This document shows positions 46,688 through 58,193 of a DNA stretch of 64,000 bases, piece by piece. The DNA is from Mycobacterium senriense. Its GTDB lineage: Bacteria; Actinomycetota; Actinomycetes; Mycobacteriales; Mycobacteriaceae. How positions within the stretch are numbered: the stretch's first letter is position 1; the number at the start of each line of letters is the position of its first letter. A program made the position numbers and the translations under genes. The stretch lies in NCBI RefSeq assembly GCF_019668465.1, contig NZ_AP024828.1, positions 5,146,001-5,210,000 of the forward strand. The letters are read 5' to 3'. Below the pieces are notes generated by a model. That model had not been told where the DNA came from. It ran no database searches and was given only the letters and a program-made list of their open reading frames with translations.

Positions 46688-49600
46688 GTGTGGGTGGAGT
46701 CGATGGGACGTGATGACCTGGTGCTGCCGGTGACACGCGGACAACTAGACATCTGGCTCTCGCAGGAATCGGGCTATGCCGGTACGCAGTGGCAGCTCGG
46801 CCTGTTGATAAAGATCGAGGGCGCCATACACCGTGATGTCCTCGAGCGGGCGATCCGCCAAGCGGTGACGGAGGCCGAACCGGCCAGGGCGTCATTCTTC
46901 GAGATCGATGGCCAGGTGGTCCAAAGGCCGATCGACTGCGCGCATCTCGAGGTCGAGTTTCATGACCTGACCGGCTCACCCGATCCCGTGGAGGAAGTCG
47001 AACGGAGGGCTTCCTCCGTCCAGCGCACGCCGATGGCGTTGAACGGCCAGTTATTCAACTTCACCCTGTTCCAAACGCAGGCCGAGGAATTCTGTTTGTT
47101 CGCCTGCTGCCACCACATCGCCATAGACGGCTTGGGCATGGCGCTGGTGAGCCGTCGGGTGGCAGCCATCTATTCGGCGCTGGTCGCTGAATCTCCGGTT
47201 ACCGACGCCTATTTCGGCTCCGTGCAGGATCTGGTTGATCTCGAGTCGGGATACGAAGCATCCACCGATTATCTGGAAGATGAAGCGTACTGGAACAAGA
47301 ACCTTCCGCCGGAAGGCGGACACGATTACGTGCCGCCCCAAATCGACTTCGACCGGGACCCGTGTGCCCCGTCGGCGTCAGTTCAGTTGGATCCGTCCGC
47401 CATCGGCAGCATGCAAGGGCTGTCCAAAAAGCTGCGCATCCGCCGCTATTCGGTCACCACAGCGGCATGCGCGCTGTTGGTGCATGCATGGTCGGGAGGC
47501 GGTTCGGAGGTGGCGCTCGATTTCCCGGTCAGCCGGCGAGTGCGTCCCGAGTCGAAGACGCTCCCGGGGATGCTCGCCGGGGTTGTGCCGCTGGTCCTGC
47601 AGACGCGACCGCAGACAACGGTCGCCGCTTTTTGTCAGCACGTCGACATACAGATCCGGGAAATGTTGAAGCATCAGCGGTTCCCGGTGCACCAGCTCGA
47701 CGGTGAAGGCGGCGTTCGCGGCCTGAGACAGGCAGCGAACCGAGTCGGTGTCAATTTCATCCCGGCCCGATTGACCCTGGAGCTTGGTGGCGTTCCGGCC
47801 ACCGCGACATACACCGCCAACGGCGCCGTCGGGCACTTCGCGCTCTTCCTCCTTGGGGTCGGTGACCGGCTGTTTCTCAGCACAGCGGGCGCCGGACAGC
47901 CGTTTGCGGGCTTTGACGTCGCTTACCTGGCGGCACGTCTGGAGCAGGTGCTGACGGAAATGGCTGCCGATCCGGACCGGCCGATCTCGTCGATCGAAAT
48001 CCTCGATGAGGATGAGAACGCCCGGCTGGATGGGTGGTCGCATCGCGTGGCGTTAACCCAGCCGGTAACCGCGCCCGCGTCGATTCCGGTGGTGTTCGGA
48101 GAGCACGCGAAGCGCGCCCCCGACGCGGTAGCGGTGACCTTCGACGGCCGCTCCCTGACGTATCGGGGACTCGACGAGGCCGCGAACCGGTTGGCGCATC
48201 TTCTGGCCGGTCGTGGGGTTGGCCCGGGGCAGTGTGTTGCGCTGCTGTTCCCCCGGTGTGCGGACGCGATCGTGGCGATGCTGGCGGTGCTCAAGACCGG
48301 GGCAGCGTATGTGCCGATCGACCCGGCGCACGCGTCGTCGCGGACCAAGTTCATGCTTGCCGATGCCGCACCGGCGGCGGTGATCACCACGACCGAGCTG
48401 CGCTCGCGGCTGGACGGCTCCGAGCTGCTGGTCATCCATGCCCACGATCCCGCCATCGAGGCCCAACCCGGCACCCCGCTTCCCATGCCGGACCCCGAAA
48501 ACGTCGCTTACATCATCTACACCTCGGGCACCACCGGGACACCAAAAGGGGTGGCCATCGCGCACCACAACGTCACCTGGCTGATCGAGGCACTCGACGA
48601 GCGCCTGCCGCCCGGGGGTGTATGGGCGCAATGCCACTCCTCCGCCTTCGACTTATCGGTGTGGGACATCTGGGGTGCGCTGCTGCGGGGCAGGCGACTG
48701 TTGGTGGTCCCCGAGTCGGTGGTGGGCTCCCCGGACGATTTCCACGCGTTGCTTCTCGCGGAACAGGTCAGCGTCCTGACTCAGACGCCGTCGGCCGTGG
48801 CGATGCTGCCACCGGAGGGGTTGGAGTCGACGGCGCTGGTGGTGGGCGGGGAGGTCTGCCCGCCCAACTTGGTAGATCGGTGGGCGGCACCGGGGCGGGT
48901 GATGATCAATGCCTACGGCCCGACCGAGGCGACGGTGTGTGCGTCGATGAGCACGCCGCTGACGCCGGGGCGGGGCCTGGTGCCGATCGGGTCGCCGATA
49001 CCCGGGGCGGCGATGTTCGTGCTGGACAAGTGGCTGCAGCCGGTGCCGGCCGGGGTGGTCGGTGAGTTGTATCTGGCCGGGCGGGGTGTGGGCTACGGGT
49101 ATGTGCGTCGGGCGGGTTTGACCGCGTCGCGGTTCGTGGCGTGCCCGTTCGGGGCCCCCGCGACGCGCATGTATCGCACCGGCGACCTGGTGTCCTGGGG
49201 TGCGGATGGGCAGCTGCGACACCTGGGCCGTGCCGATGAGCAGGTCAAGATCCGCGGCTACCGCATCGAACTCGGGGAGATCCAGTCGGCTCTCGCCGCG
49301 CTGGACGGCGTGGACCACGCGGCGGTCATCGTCCGCGAGGACCGCCCCGGCGACAAGCGGCTGGTGGGTTACATCACCGGCACCGCCGACCCGACCGAGA
49401 TCCGCACCGCACTGGCCGATCGGCTGCCGGCCTACATGGTCCCCGCCGCGGTGGTGACGCTGTCGGCAATCCCGTTGACCGCCAGCGGAAAACTCGACAA
49501 GCGCGCCTTGCCCGCACCGGAATACACCGCCGGTGAGTACCGGGCCCCGGCCGACGCGGTCGAAGAAATCCTGGCCGACATCTACGCCCAAGTCCTCGGG

Positions 49601-52600
49601 ATGGACCGAGTCGGGGTCGACGACTCGTTCCTCGACCTCGGCGGCGACAGCATCCTGTCGATGCAAGTCGTGGCCCGCGCCCGGGCGGCCGGCGTGATGC
49701 TCCGTCCGCGTGACGTTTTCGTCGAACAGACGGTGGCACGACTCGCGCGGGTCGCGACGGTCGCCGATGGCGAGTCCGGCGTCGTCGACGAGGGCATCGG
49801 CCCGGTGGTGGCCACCCCGATCATGCGTTGGTTGCACAGCCTCGAGGGCCCGATCGACGAGTTCAACCAGACCATAGTGGTGGCCGCCCCGGCGGGGGTG
49901 ACTGAGGCCGACGTCGCGGTCGTCCTGCAGGCGTTGCTCGATCGGCATGCCGCGTTGCGGCTGCGCATCGACGATGACGGCGCCGACGGCTGGTCGCTGG
50001 CGGCACCCGAAGCTGGGGTGGTGGACGCAGGCGGATGCCTGCACAGCGTCGGTGTGTTGTCGAATGAGGCGCTGGTGCAGGCGCGTTCGCATTTGAACCC
50101 GGCGGCGGGACTGATGCTCAGCGCGGTGTGGGCGACCTCCACCGGCCAGCTGGCATTGATCATTCATCACCTGGCCGTGGACGGGGTGTCGTGGCGAATC
50201 CTGGTAGAGGACCTCAACATCGCCTGGGCACAGCACCACGCCGGCCAGCCCGTGACATTGCCCGCCGGCGGGACGTCGTTTGCGCGGTGGTCGGCGCTGC
50301 TTGCCGGGCATGCGCGCCGCGCCGAAGTAGTGGCACAGGCCGAGAAGTGGCGGCAGGTGGCGGCAATACCGGCCGCGCTGCCGACGGCGCAACCGGGGGT
50401 GGATACTTTTCAGACCGCCGGGCAGAGGTCGGCGTCGCTGGATGTCGAGACAACCCGCCTGCTGCTGGGTGAGGTGCCGGCCGCGTTCCACGCCGGGGTC
50501 GGCGACATATTTCTTATCGCCTTCGGGCTGGCGTTCGCGGAGTTTCTCGGTGTGCACGCGAGTGTGCCGATCGGTATCGCCGTCGAGGGCCATGGGCGCC
50601 ACGAGGAGCTGGCTCCCTATGTGGACTTGTCACGCACGGTGGGCTGGTTCACCACCAAATATCCGGTCGCGTTGACCGTCGGTGGCCTGTCGTGGGCGCA
50701 GGTGGTCGCCGGTGAGGCCGCACTGGGCGCTCTGATCAAGGACGCCAAGGAGCAGCTGCGCGCCCTGCCCGATCCGCTGACCTACGGGCTGCTGCGCTAC
50801 CTCAACCCCGAGGTCGATCTCGGTGGGTCTGACCCGACGATCGGGTTCAACTACCTGGGCCGCCTCGGTGCGGGTGCCGACCTGCCTGGCGAGTTGTGGC
50901 GGATCAACGAGGACAGTCTGTCGTTTGCCGGCGTGGCTGCGGCGGTGCCCCTGCGGTTGGCGCACACGGTGGAGCTCAATGCCGGCAGCATCGACACCGA
51001 GGCCGGGCCGCAGCTGCAAGCGAACTGGACGTGGGCGCCCTCGGCGCTGAATGACGAACAGGTCAGCCGGCTGAGCAGATTGTGGTTTGAGGCTCTGGCC
51101 GGCATCTGCGCGCACGTGAAAGCCGGTGGGGGCGGGCTCACTCCGTCCGATATCGCTCCCGCCCGCCTCAGCCAGCAGCAGATCGACGACCTTTGCCGGC
51201 GGCACCAGGTCGCCGATGTGCTGCCGTTGACCCCGGTGCAGCAGGGTCTGCTGTTCCACACCGACTTCGCGCCGGGTCTGGACGATCTGTACGTCGTGCA
51301 GCTCGGTATCACCTTCAACGGTGCCCTCGACGCGCACCGCCTGCGCGAGGCCGTGCAGGCGGTCGTCAACCGGCACCCCAACCTGGTGGCCCGGTTCTGC
51401 CAAGACTTCGGTGAGCCGGTGCAGGTCATCCCGGCCAACCCGGTGCTCGAGTGGCAGGACGTTGACCTGACCCCTGCGGGCGGCGACGCAGATCAACAGG
51501 TCCAGCGACTGTGTGCCGCGGAACGCGCCGCGGTGTGCGACCTGGTTGACAACCCGACGTTCCGGGCGGCGTTGATCCGCACCGCTGCAGACCGGTACCG
51601 CTTGGTGCTCACCATTCACCACATCGTGGCGGATGGCTGGTCGCTGCCAATCCTGATGCAGGAGATGTTCGGCAGTTACTCTGGCGAGCGGCTGCCCGCG
51701 GCTCCGTCGTACCGCAGCTTTGTCACCTGGCTGGATGAGCAGGATCGCGATGCGGCGCAAGGGGTTTGGCGCGACGTAATGGCGGGCTTCGAGTCCCCGA
51801 CATTGGTAGGCACGCCTGGCCGGATAGGGCGGCGAGACGTCGCATCCTTCCGGGTGTCCGACGCCACCACAGCGGCCCTGACCGAGCTGGCCCGCTCATG
51901 CCACACCACCGTGAGCACCGTCCTGCAGGGCGCATGGGCGCAGCTGCTGATGTGGCTGACCGGTCAGCATGATGTGGCATTCGGCACCGCCGTCTCGGGT
52001 AGGCCGAGCGAGCTGGTCGGCTCGGAATCCATTGTGGGCTTGATGATCAACACAGTGCCGGTGCGGGCCACCACCACCTCGGGGACCACAGTCGCCGATC
52101 TGCTGGAGCAGCTGCAGCGCATCCACAACGACACGCTCGAATACGAGCATCTGGCTCTGCCCGAGATCCACCGCGCCACCGGTCACGATCAACTGTTCGA
52201 CACGCTCTTCCTATACGAGAACTATCCGGTCGACCCCGGCGCCCTGCTGGGCGGACATGATCTGGCAGTCACCGAGTTTGACGTTCGCGAATTCAACCAC
52301 TACCCGCTTTCGGTGGTCGCGACGCCGGGCCACGAACTGAGCCTTCGCGTCGAATTCGACACGGACGCATTCAACCGTGCGGCCATCGACACGATGATCG
52401 CCCGGTTAGAGCAGGTGCTGGTGGCAATGATCGCCGATCCCACCCGGCGGTTGTCGTCTCTCGATCTGCTCGACGATGCCGAGCATGAGCGGCTCGATGC
52501 GTGGGGTAACCGGGCGGTGTTGGCAAAGCGGCCAAGCGGGCAAGCATCGATTCCCGAGTTGTTCGCCGCACAGGTGGCTCGCGCCGCAGACGCGGTCGCA

Positions 52601-55600
52601 ATCACCTGCGGCGAGCGCGCGTGGACCTACCGCGAAGTTGAGGAATCAGCAAACCGGTTGGCGCACATGCTTACTGGGCAGGGCGCGGGTCCGGGTCAGC
52701 GGGTGGCGGTGGTGATCCCGCGGTCGGCCGAAGCGGTGATGGCGATCTTGGCGGTGCTCAAGACCGGGGCGGCGTACGTGCCGATCGATCCGTCGGTTCC
52801 CGCGGCGCGGATGGAGTTCGTGTTGGGCGATTGCGCGCCTATCGCGGTGGTCACCACCGCGGACGTGCGGTCACGGCTGGAGCGGTCCGGCTTGCCGCTG
52901 ATCGACATCGACGACCCAGCGGTGACGACCCAGTCCGAGACCGCGTTGCCGGCGGTGGGGGCCGAGAACATCGCCTACATCATTTACACTTCGGGCACCA
53001 CTGGAACGCCCAAAGGCGTTGCAGTGCCTCATCACAACGTCACCCAGCTGCTGGAGACGCTGGATGGTCAGCTGGGGTTGGGCCAGGTGTGGACGCAGTG
53101 TCATTCGTTGGCGTTTGACTTCTCGGTGTGGGAGATCTTCGGCGCACTGTTGTATGGCGGGCGGTTGGTGATGGTGCCCGATTCGGTGGTGCGTTCGCCA
53201 GAAGAATTGCACGCCTTACTTGTTCGTGAACAGGTCAGTGTGCTGAGCCAGACGCCGTCGGCGTTTTATGCGCTACAGACCGCCGACGGGCTCTCCCCGG
53301 AACTGGGACAGCAGCTGAAGTTGCAGTCGGTGGTGTTCGGCGGCGAGGCGCTCGAACCGAACCGTCTGGCGACCTGGCTGAACCGCCACGCCGGACTGCC
53401 GCGCCTGATCAATATGTATGGCATCACCGAGACGACGGTGCACGCCTCGTTCCGCGAGATCGTCGACGGCGACGTCGACAGCAACGCCAGCCCCATCGGG
53501 GTGCCATTGGCCCACCTTGCCTTCTTCGTGCTCGACGGGTGGTTGCGTCAGGTGCCCGCCGGGGTGGTCGGCGAGCTGTATGTGGCCGGTGCCGGGCTGG
53601 CCGCCGGCTATGTGGGCAGGCCCGGGCTGAGCTCGACGCGGTTCGTGGCGTGCCCGTTCGGACAACCGGGTACACGCATGTATCGCACCGGGGACCTGGT
53701 GGCGTGGGGTGCCGATGGTCAGCTGCGTTATGTCGGGCGTGCTGATGAGCAGGTCAAGATCCGCGGGTATCGCATCGAGCTCGGTGAGATCCAGGCGGCC
53801 CTCAACGGGCTGGACGGTGTCGACCATGCGGCGGTGATCGCGCGCGAGGACCGTCCCGGCGACAAGCGGCTGGTGGGCTACATCACCGGGTCCGCCGACC
53901 CCGCTGAGATCCGTACCCAATTGGGTGAACAGTTGCCGACCTACATGGTGCCGGCCGCCGTCGTCGTCCTCGAGGGGCTGCCATTGACGGTCAACGGCAA
54001 ACTCGACGTCCGTGCCCTGCCGGCACCCGAATACTCCGATGTCGACCACTACCGCGCTCCATGCAGCGCGGTCGAGGAAATCCTGGCCGGCATCTATGCC
54101 CAGGTATTAGGTGTGCAGCGGGTTGGTGTCGATGACTCATTCTTCGATCTGGGCGGCGACAGCATCCTGTCGATGCAAGTCGTGTCCCGTGCCCGCGCTG
54201 CCGGCGTAATGTGCCGTCCGCGTGACGTTTTCGTCGAACAGACGGTGGCGCGGCTCGCGCAGGTCGCCACGGTCCTCGCCGACGGCGAGGGCGGCGTGGT
54301 CGACGAAGGCACCGGGTCTGTGGTGGCCACCCCGATCATGCGCTGGCTGCACAGCGTCGAGGGTTCGGTCGAGCAGTTCAACCAGACGATGGTGTTGCAA
54401 GCTCCCGCGGGTGTCGCGCGGGCCGACGCGGTGGTGGTCCTGCAGTCGTTGCTGGACCGGCACGCCACGTTGCGGCTGCGCGTCGACGACGACGGCGCCG
54501 GCGGCTGGTTGTTGTGGGCGTCCGAAGCCGGGACGGTAGCTGCCGCCGGCTGCGTGGACACCGTCGACGTGTTGTCGGCTGAAGCGTTGGTGGCGGCCCG
54601 GTCACGGCTCAACCCGGGCACCGGGGCAATGCTGCGCGCGGTGTGGGCCGAGTCGACGAACCAGTTGGCGTTGATCATTCACCACCTGTCCGTCGATGGC
54701 GTGTCGTGGCGAATCCTGTTGGAAGACCTCAATATTGCGTGGGCCCAGCATCACAGTGGCCAGCCGGTGGCGCTGCCGGCGCCCGGGACGTCGTTTGCCC
54801 GGTGGTCGTCGCTGTTGGCCGAGTACGCGCGGAGCGCAGACGTGATGGCCCAGGCCGAGGCATGGCGTCAGGTGGCGGCAATCCCGGCCGCGTTACCGCC
54901 GGTACAGCCGGAGGACACCTACGTCAGCGCCGGCCAATTGTCGGTGTCACTGGATGTCGAGAGGACCCGCCAGCTGCTTGGTGAGGTCCCGGCGGCGTTT
55001 CATGCCGGGGTTCAAGACATCTTGCTGATCGCGTTCGGCCTGGCGTGGACGCAATTCTTGAACACCAGCACCCCGATCGGCATCGATGTGGAGGGCCACG
55101 GTCGCCAGGAGGAGCTGGCCCCGCACGTCGACTTGTCCCGCACGGTGGGCTGGTTCACCACCAAGTACCCGGTGGCCCTGAAATTCGGGCGGCCGGCCGG
55201 CGGCCTGTCCTGGGAACAGGTGATGGCGGGTGAGGATGCACTGGGCGCTCTGATCAAGGACGCCAAGGAGCAGCTGCGCGCCCTGCCCGACGGTCTGACC
55301 TACGGGCTGGTGCGCTACCTCGCCCCTGAGTTCGATCTGGGTGGGTCCGACCCCGCGATCAGCTTCAACTACCTGGGTCGTCTGGGTGCTGCGGCTGAGC
55401 TCTCCAGCGAGTTGTGGCGGCTCAGCGAGAACAGTTTCTCGCTGAGCGGCGCCGCGGGCGCAGTGAACATGCCGTTGGCGCATACCGTCGAGCTCAATGC
55501 CGGCACCATGGACACCGCGGCAGGCCCACAGCTGCAGGCCAATTGGACCTGGGCGAGCTCGGCGCTGCATGACGACCAGGTCAGCCGGCTCAGCGAGCTC

Positions 55601-56980
55601 TGGTTCGACGCGCTCGCCGGCATCTGCGCGCACGTGCGCGGCGGCGGGGGCGGCTTGACCCCGTCCGACATCGCGCCGGCCCGTCTCACCCAGCGCGACA
55701 TCGACAAGCTGGCGCGGCGGTACCGGATCGGCGATGTGTTGCCGCTAACCCCGCTGCAGCAGGGCCTGCTGTACTACACCGGCAGCGGACAGGGCAGTGC
55801 CGACCTGTATGCGGTGCAGCTCGACATCACCGTGAGCGGCGCCCTTGACCCGCAGCGCTTGCGCGAGGCGGTGCACGCCGTCGTCGCCCGCCACCCGAAC
55901 CTGGTGGCCCGTTTCTGCGAAGACTTCGGTGAACCGGTGCAGGTCATGTCCGCCGATCCGGCGCTGGCCTGGCAGTACGTCGAGCTGAGCTCGGCAGATG
56001 CTGACGTCGAGGAGCAGGTACAGCAGCTGTGTACCGCCGAGCGCGTCGCGGTCTGCGACCTTGCCGGCCAGCCGCCCTTCCGAGCTGCCTTGATCCGCAC
56101 CGCAGACGATCTGTACAGGTTCGTCCTCACCAACCACCACATCGTGCTCGACGGCTGGTCGAAGCCGATCCTGCTGCAGGAAATCTTCGCCAGCTATTAC
56201 GGCGTGCGGTTGCCCGCCGCCCCGTCGTATCGCAGCTTTGTCACCTGGCTGTCCGAACAAGATCGAGGCGCGGCTCGGAAAGCATGGCGTGAAATACTCG
56301 CCGGGTTCGACACTCCCAGCCTGGTGGGACCCCCTGGGCGCCCAGCGCTCGGTCTGCGCGCTACGGAGTCGTTCCAGGTGTCCGCGGATACCACTGAGGC
56401 GTTGGGCGAGCTGGCCCGCTCGTACCGCACCACGGTCAGCACCGTCTTACAGGCCGCGTGGGCGCTGCTGCTGACGTGGCTGACCGGCCAGCACGACGTG
56501 GTGTTCGGCACAGCGGTGTCGGGGCGGCCACCCGACCTGGCGGGCGCGGAATCGATGGTCGGTCTGTTGATCAACACGGTCCCGGTACGGGCGACCATCG
56601 GCGCGGAGACGACCACCGCCAGCCTGCTAGACCAGCTGCAAACCAGCTACGCCAAAACCCTTGACCACCAGCACCTGGCCCTGAGCGAGATCCACCGCGT
56701 AACGGGGCACGACCAGTTGTTCGACACATTGTTCGTATACGAGAACTACCCGATGGATACCGCCGCGCTCTCGACCGTCGGCGAGTTGAACATAAAAGAC
56801 TTCACCAGTCGCGAATACAATCACTACCCGCTTTCGGTGCAGGCCGTGCCAGGCTACGAACTGGGTCTACGCGTCGAATTCGACACCGAAGTGTTCACCG
56901 CAGCCAGAATCGAAAAGCTGGTCGAACGCTTCCGGCGCGTGCTGGAAGCCATGACCGCAGATGTCGAGGAGCTGTCCTGA
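46688..56980 (+). CDS. mps1: Two-module NRPS with D-Phe/D-Thr-type modules (Mps1-like)
   Basis: A 3430-residue peptide synthetase. Domains: C (1-445, HHxxxDG from His142), A (about 455-960, Asp655 of the pocket), T (Ser988), E (about 1035-1480), C (about 1500-1945), A (about 1950-2450, Asp2144), T (Ser2492), E (about 2540-3000), and a final C (about 3010-3430, HHIVLDG). Pocket residues read D-L-W-T-V-G-A-V-C, aromatic-like, and D-F-W-S-V-G-M-V-H, close to the classic Thr code. With both epimerases this matches acyl-D-Phe-D-allo-Thr of GPL. The N-terminal C domain probably acylates Phe. There is no thioesterase or reductase, and no mps2 follows. GTG 46688 is the longest start; ATG 46703 is possible. 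Confidence 0.88.
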   Translation: MWVESMGRDDLVLPVTRGQLDIWLSQESGYAGTQWQLGLLIKIEGAIHRDVLERAIRQAVTEAEPARASFFEIDGQVVQRPIDCAHLEVEFHDLTGSPDPVEEVERRASSVQRTPMALNGQLFNFTLFQTQAEEFCLFACCHHIAIDGLGMALVSRRVAAIYSALVAESPVTDAYFGSVQDLVDLESGYEASTDYLEDEAYWNKNLPPEGGHDYVPPQIDFDRDPCAPSASVQLDPSAIGSMQGLSKKLRIRRYSVTTAACALLVHAWSGGGSEVALDFPVSRRVRPESKTLPGMLAGVVPLVLQTRPQTTVAAFCQHVDIQIREMLKHQRFPVHQLDGEGGVRGLRQAANRVGVNFIPARLTLELGGVPATATYTANGAVGHFALFLLGVGDRLFLSTAGAGQPFAGFDVAYLAARLEQVLTEMAADPDRPISSIEILDEDENARLDGWSHRVALTQPVTAPASIPVVFGEHAKRAPDAVAVTFDGRSLTYRGLDEAANRLAHLLAGRGVGPGQCVALLFPRCADAIVAMLAVLKTGAAYVPIDPAHASSRTKFMLADAAPAAVITTTELRSRLDGSELLVIHAHDPAIEAQPGTPLPMPDPENVAYIIYTSGTTGTPKGVAIAHHNVTWLIEALDERLPPGGVWAQCHSSAFDLSVWDIWGALLRGRRLLVVPESVVGSPDDFHALLLAEQVSVLTQTPSAVAMLPPEGLESTALVVGGEVCPPNLVDRWAAPGRVMINAYGPTEATVCASMSTPLTPGRGLVPIGSPIPGAAMFVLDKWLQPVPAGVVGELYLAGRGVGYGYVRRAGLTASRFVACPFGAPATRMYRTGDLVSWGADGQLRHLGRADEQVKIRGYRIELGEIQSALAALDGVDHAAVIVREDRPGDKRLVGYITGTADPTEIRTALADRLPAYMVPAAVVTLSAIPLTASGKLDKRALPAPEYTAGEYRAPADAVEEILADIYAQVLGMDRVGVDDSFLDLGGDSILSMQVVARARAAGVMLRPRDVFVEQTVARLARVATVADGESGVVDEGIGPVVATPIMRWLHSLEGPIDEFNQTIVVAAPAGVTEADVAVVLQALLDRHAALRLRIDDDGADGWSLAAPEAGVVDAGGCLHSVGVLSNEALVQARSHLNPAAGLMLSAVWATSTGQLALIIHHLAVDGVSWRILVEDLNIAWAQHHAGQPVTLPAGGTSFARWSALLAGHARRAEVVAQAEKWRQVAAIPAALPTAQPGVDTFQTAGQRSASLDVETTRLLLGEVPAAFHAGVGDIFLIAFGLAFAEFLGVHASVPIGIAVEGHGRHEELAPYVDLSRTVGWFTTKYPVALTVGGLSWAQVVAGEAALGALIKDAKEQLRALPDPLTYGLLRYLNPEVDLGGSDPTIGFNYLGRLGAGADLPGELWRINEDSLSFAGVAAAVPLRLAHTVELNAGSIDTEAGPQLQANWTWAPSALNDEQVSRLSRLWFEALAGICAHVKAGGGGLTPSDIAPARLSQQQIDDLCRRHQVADVLPLTPVQQGLLFHTDFAPGLDDLYVVQLGITFNGALDAHRLREAVQAVVNRHPNLVARFCQDFGEPVQVIPANPVLEWQDVDLTPAGGDADQQVQRLCAAERAAVCDLVDNPTFRAALIRTAADRYRLVLTIHHIVADGWSLPILMQEMFGSYSGERLPAAPSYRSFVTWLDEQDRDAAQGVWRDVMAGFESPTLVGTPGRIGRRDVASFRVSDATTAALTELARSCHTTVSTVLQGAWAQLLMWLTGQHDVAFGTAVSGRPSELVGSESIVGLMINTVPVRATTTSGTTVADLLEQLQRIHNDTLEYEHLALPEIHRATGHDQLFDTLFLYENYPVDPGALLGGHDLAVTEFDVREFNHYPLSVVATPGHELSLRVEFDTDAFNRAAIDTMIARLEQVLVAMIADPTRRLSSLDLLDDAEHERLDAWGNRAVLAKRPSGQASIPELFAAQVARAADAVAITCGERAWTYREVEESANRLAHMLTGQGAGPGQRVAVVIPRSAEAVMAILAVLKTGAAYVPIDPSVPAARMEFVLGDCAPIAVVTTADVRSRLERSGLPLIDIDDPAVTTQSETALPAVGAENIAYIIYTSGTTGTPKGVAVPHHNVTQLLETLDGQLGLGQVWTQCHSLAFDFSVWEIFGALLYGGRLVMVPDSVVRSPEELHALLVREQVSVLSQTPSAFYALQTADGLSPELGQQLKLQSVVFGGEALEPNRLATWLNRHAGLPRLINMYGITETTVHASFREIVDGDVDSNASPIGVPLAHLAFFVLDGWLRQVPAGVVGELYVAGAGLAAGYVGRPGLSSTRFVACPFGQPGTRMYRTGDLVAWGADGQLRYVGRADEQVKIRGYRIELGEIQAALNGLDGVDHAAVIAREDRPGDKRLVGYITGSADPAEIRTQLGEQLPTYMVPAAVVVLEGLPLTVNGKLDVRALPAPEYSDVDHYRAPCSAVEEILAGIYAQVLGVQRVGVDDSFFDLGGDSILSMQVVSRARAAGVMCRPRDVFVEQTVARLAQVATVLADGEGGVVDEGTGSVVATPIMRWLHSVEGSVEQFNQTMVLQAPAGVARADAVVVLQSLLDRHATLRLRVDDDGAGGWLLWASEAGTVAAAGCVDTVDVLSAEALVAARSRLNPGTGAMLRAVWAESTNQLALIIHHLSVDGVSWRILLEDLNIAWAQHHSGQPVALPAPGTSFARWSSLLAEYARSADVMAQAEAWRQVAAIPAALPPVQPEDTYVSAGQLSVSLDVERTRQLLGEVPAAFHAGVQDILLIAFGLAWTQFLNTSTPIGIDVEGHGRQEELAPHVDLSRTVGWFTTKYPVALKFGRPAGGLSWEQVMAGEDALGALIKDAKEQLRALPDGLTYGLVRYLAPEFDLGGSDPAISFNYLGRLGAAAELSSELWRLSENSFSLSGAAGAVNMPLAHTVELNAGTMDTAAGPQLQANWTWASSALHDDQVSRLSELWFDALAGICAHVRGGGGGLTPSDIAPARLTQRDIDKLARRYRIGDVLPLTPLQQGLLYYTGSGQGSADLYAVQLDITVSGALDPQRLREAVHAVVARHPNLVARFCEDFGEPVQVMSADPALAWQYVELSSADADVEEQVQQLCTAERVAVCDLAGQPPFRAALIRTADDLYRFVLTNHHIVLDGWSKPILLQEIFASYYGVRLPAAPSYRSFVTWLSEQDRGAARKAWREILAGFDTPSLVGPPGRPALGLRATESFQVSADTTEALGELARSYRTTVSTVLQAAWALLLTWLTGQHDVVFGTAVSGRPPDLAGAESMVGLLINTVPVRATIGAETTTASLLDQLQTSYAKTLDHQHLALSEIHRVTGHDQLFDTLFVYENYPMDTAALSTVGELNIKDFTSREYNHYPLSVQAVPGYELGLRVEFDTEVFTAARIEKLVERFRRVLEAMTADVEELS

Positions 56981-57322
56981 GCGTCCGTGCGGGACGGCCG
57001 ATTGTGCGGCGACGGGCTGGCTGATTCATCGCCACGACACGATCGAGACCAAGCTGGCTGCCAAACACCTTGAGCCAGAAGTGAATTCATCACGGACGGA
57101 CTAGTCAGCTACCCGATCGCCCGGCGTTGACCGGCAGCGTGAGCCGGAATTATGCGCCGCCGCCCGGGCCGCCGGGACCTCCGCGCGGCCTCTGGCCGCC
57201 CCCGGGCGAGGGATACCCGACACCGCCCGCACCGACGCCGGCTTCCCCCACTCCGCATCCCTGACAACTGAGCCTGTCGGCCCAGTAGCGTCTCGGTTAT
57301 CCCGACGACCGTGGAGAGCCGC
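56981..57322. other. 342-base region after the NRPS
   Basis: No NRPS continuation is found in any frame. It contains the small proline-rich open frame at 57139-57264 described separately. GGAGAG at 57312-57317 serves the next gene. No strong terminator hairpin with a T-run was seen after the NRPS stop. Confidence 0.4.
57139..57264 (+). CDS. Possible small proline-rich open frame or remnant
   Basis: GTG to TGA gives 41 residues dominated by Pro-Gly and Pro-Ala pairs (NYAPPPGPPGPPRG, then PPAPTPASPTPHP). No RBS precedes the GTG. Such tails occur at the ends of mycobacterial membrane or secreted proteins, so this may be the end of a lost gene at the insertion border rather than a working gene. 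Confidence 0.25.
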   Translation: MSRNYAPPPGPPGPPRGLWPPPGEGYPTPPAPTPASPTPHP

Positions 57323-57823
57323 ATGACATCAGACAACAGTGGAGCCCGCCGGTTTCCCACCGGCGTCGCGAGCCTGGCCGGACGGCTGCTGCGGTCGCGC
57401 CGCCTCATGCGCGCGCCGATATGGATCTACAAAGCCCGGGCGGGCGCGCTGTTCGGTTCGCGCATCCTGTTGCTCGAGCACGTCGGCCGCAAGTCGGGAC
57501 TGCCGCGTTACGCGGCGCTGGAGGTCGTCGACCACTCCCCGCCCGACACCTACGTCGTCGCCTCGGGCTTCGGTCGAAAAGCTCAGTGGTTCCGCAACAT
57601 TGAAGCCAACCCGCGGGTGCGAGTCTACGTCGGCAGCCACGCGCCCAAAACCGCCGTCGCGCGGGTGCTGACCACACCGGAGGCCGATCGCACCCTGGCC
57701 GCCTACCGAACACGTCACCCCAAGGCGTGGGAACGGATGCGCCCGGTGCTGGAGCAGACGCTCGGTGTGCCGATCACCGACACCGATACCCCGCTGCCGC
57801 TGGTCGAGTTGCGCCTCAACTAG
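57323..57823 (+). CDS. Deazaflavin (F420)-dependent nitroreductase-family protein (DDN-like)
   Basis: A 166-residue split-beta-barrel protein of the DDN/F420 family. Features: an N-terminal helix, LLLEHVGRKSGLPRYAALEVV, the conserved GRKSG segment, and VVASGFGRKAQWFRNIEANPRVRV, the family's core with W-[FY]-x-N-I. ATG 57323 is preferred over GTG 57311 because GGAGAG lies five bases before it. These enzymes use reduced F420 to reduce quinones or other small molecules. The stop overlaps the stop of the opposing DoxX-like gene (CTAG). Substrate unknown. Confidence 0.82.
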   Translation: MTSDNSGARRFPTGVASLAGRLLRSRRLMRAPIWIYKARAGALFGSRILLLEHVGRKSGLPRYAALEVVDHSPPDTYVVASGFGRKAQWFRNIEANPRVRVYVGSHAPKTAVARVLTTPEADRTLAAYRTRHPKAWERMRPVLEQTLGVPITDTDTPLPLVELRLN

Positions 57824-58176
57824 TCCTGATCCGGCCCCTTGATCGTCATCGCGGCGAACAGCGCCAAAAACACCGCGGCCGGAAGGCCGTTGACGACCTT
57901 GTCGCGCACCCGAACGTGCGCGCCGACCGCCAGCACGAAGTACAACGTCAGCATCGCCGTCGTCAACCGCGCCAGCGCCGGAAAGCGATGGACCGACAGC
58001 AAACCGACCGCGGCGGCCGCCTTCGCCGCCGGCAGCACGGGCCGGATGTTCTCCGGGACGCCCAGGTCATCAAGGACCTTCTTGATCGGGGCCACCTGGA
58101 CACCGCACGCCACCGCGTCGACGGCTTGGAAGGCGCCAAGCGCCGCATAGGTCTTGGGCGAAGTCAACACACTCAT
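57820..58176 (-). CDS. DoxX-like small membrane protein
   Basis: A 118-residue protein with four hydrophobic segments, the DoxX family layout: opening TYAALGAFQAVDAVACG, the segment IKKVLDDLGVPENIRPVLPA in a loop, then two helices and a C-terminal helix. The stop codon is shared with the convergent F420-family gene (CTAG). Function unproven; DoxX relatives are linked to thiol or redox stress at the membrane. A gap of 17 bases separates it from the SPFH gene, whose transcription runs the same way. Confidence 0.65.
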   Translation of the reverse strand: MSVLTSPKTYAALGAFQAVDAVACGVQVAPIKKVLDDLGVPENIRPVLPAAKAAAAVGLLSVHRFPALARLTTAMLTLYFVLAVGAHVRVRDKVVNGLPAAVFLALFAAMTIKGPDQD

Positions 58177-58193
58177 ACCGCAATCCTAGGAAG

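Noticed and set aside
48653..50602. A 649-codon minus-strand frame under the NRPS
   Set aside because: It lies antisense to intact adenylation, carrier and epimerase domains; no domain of its own.
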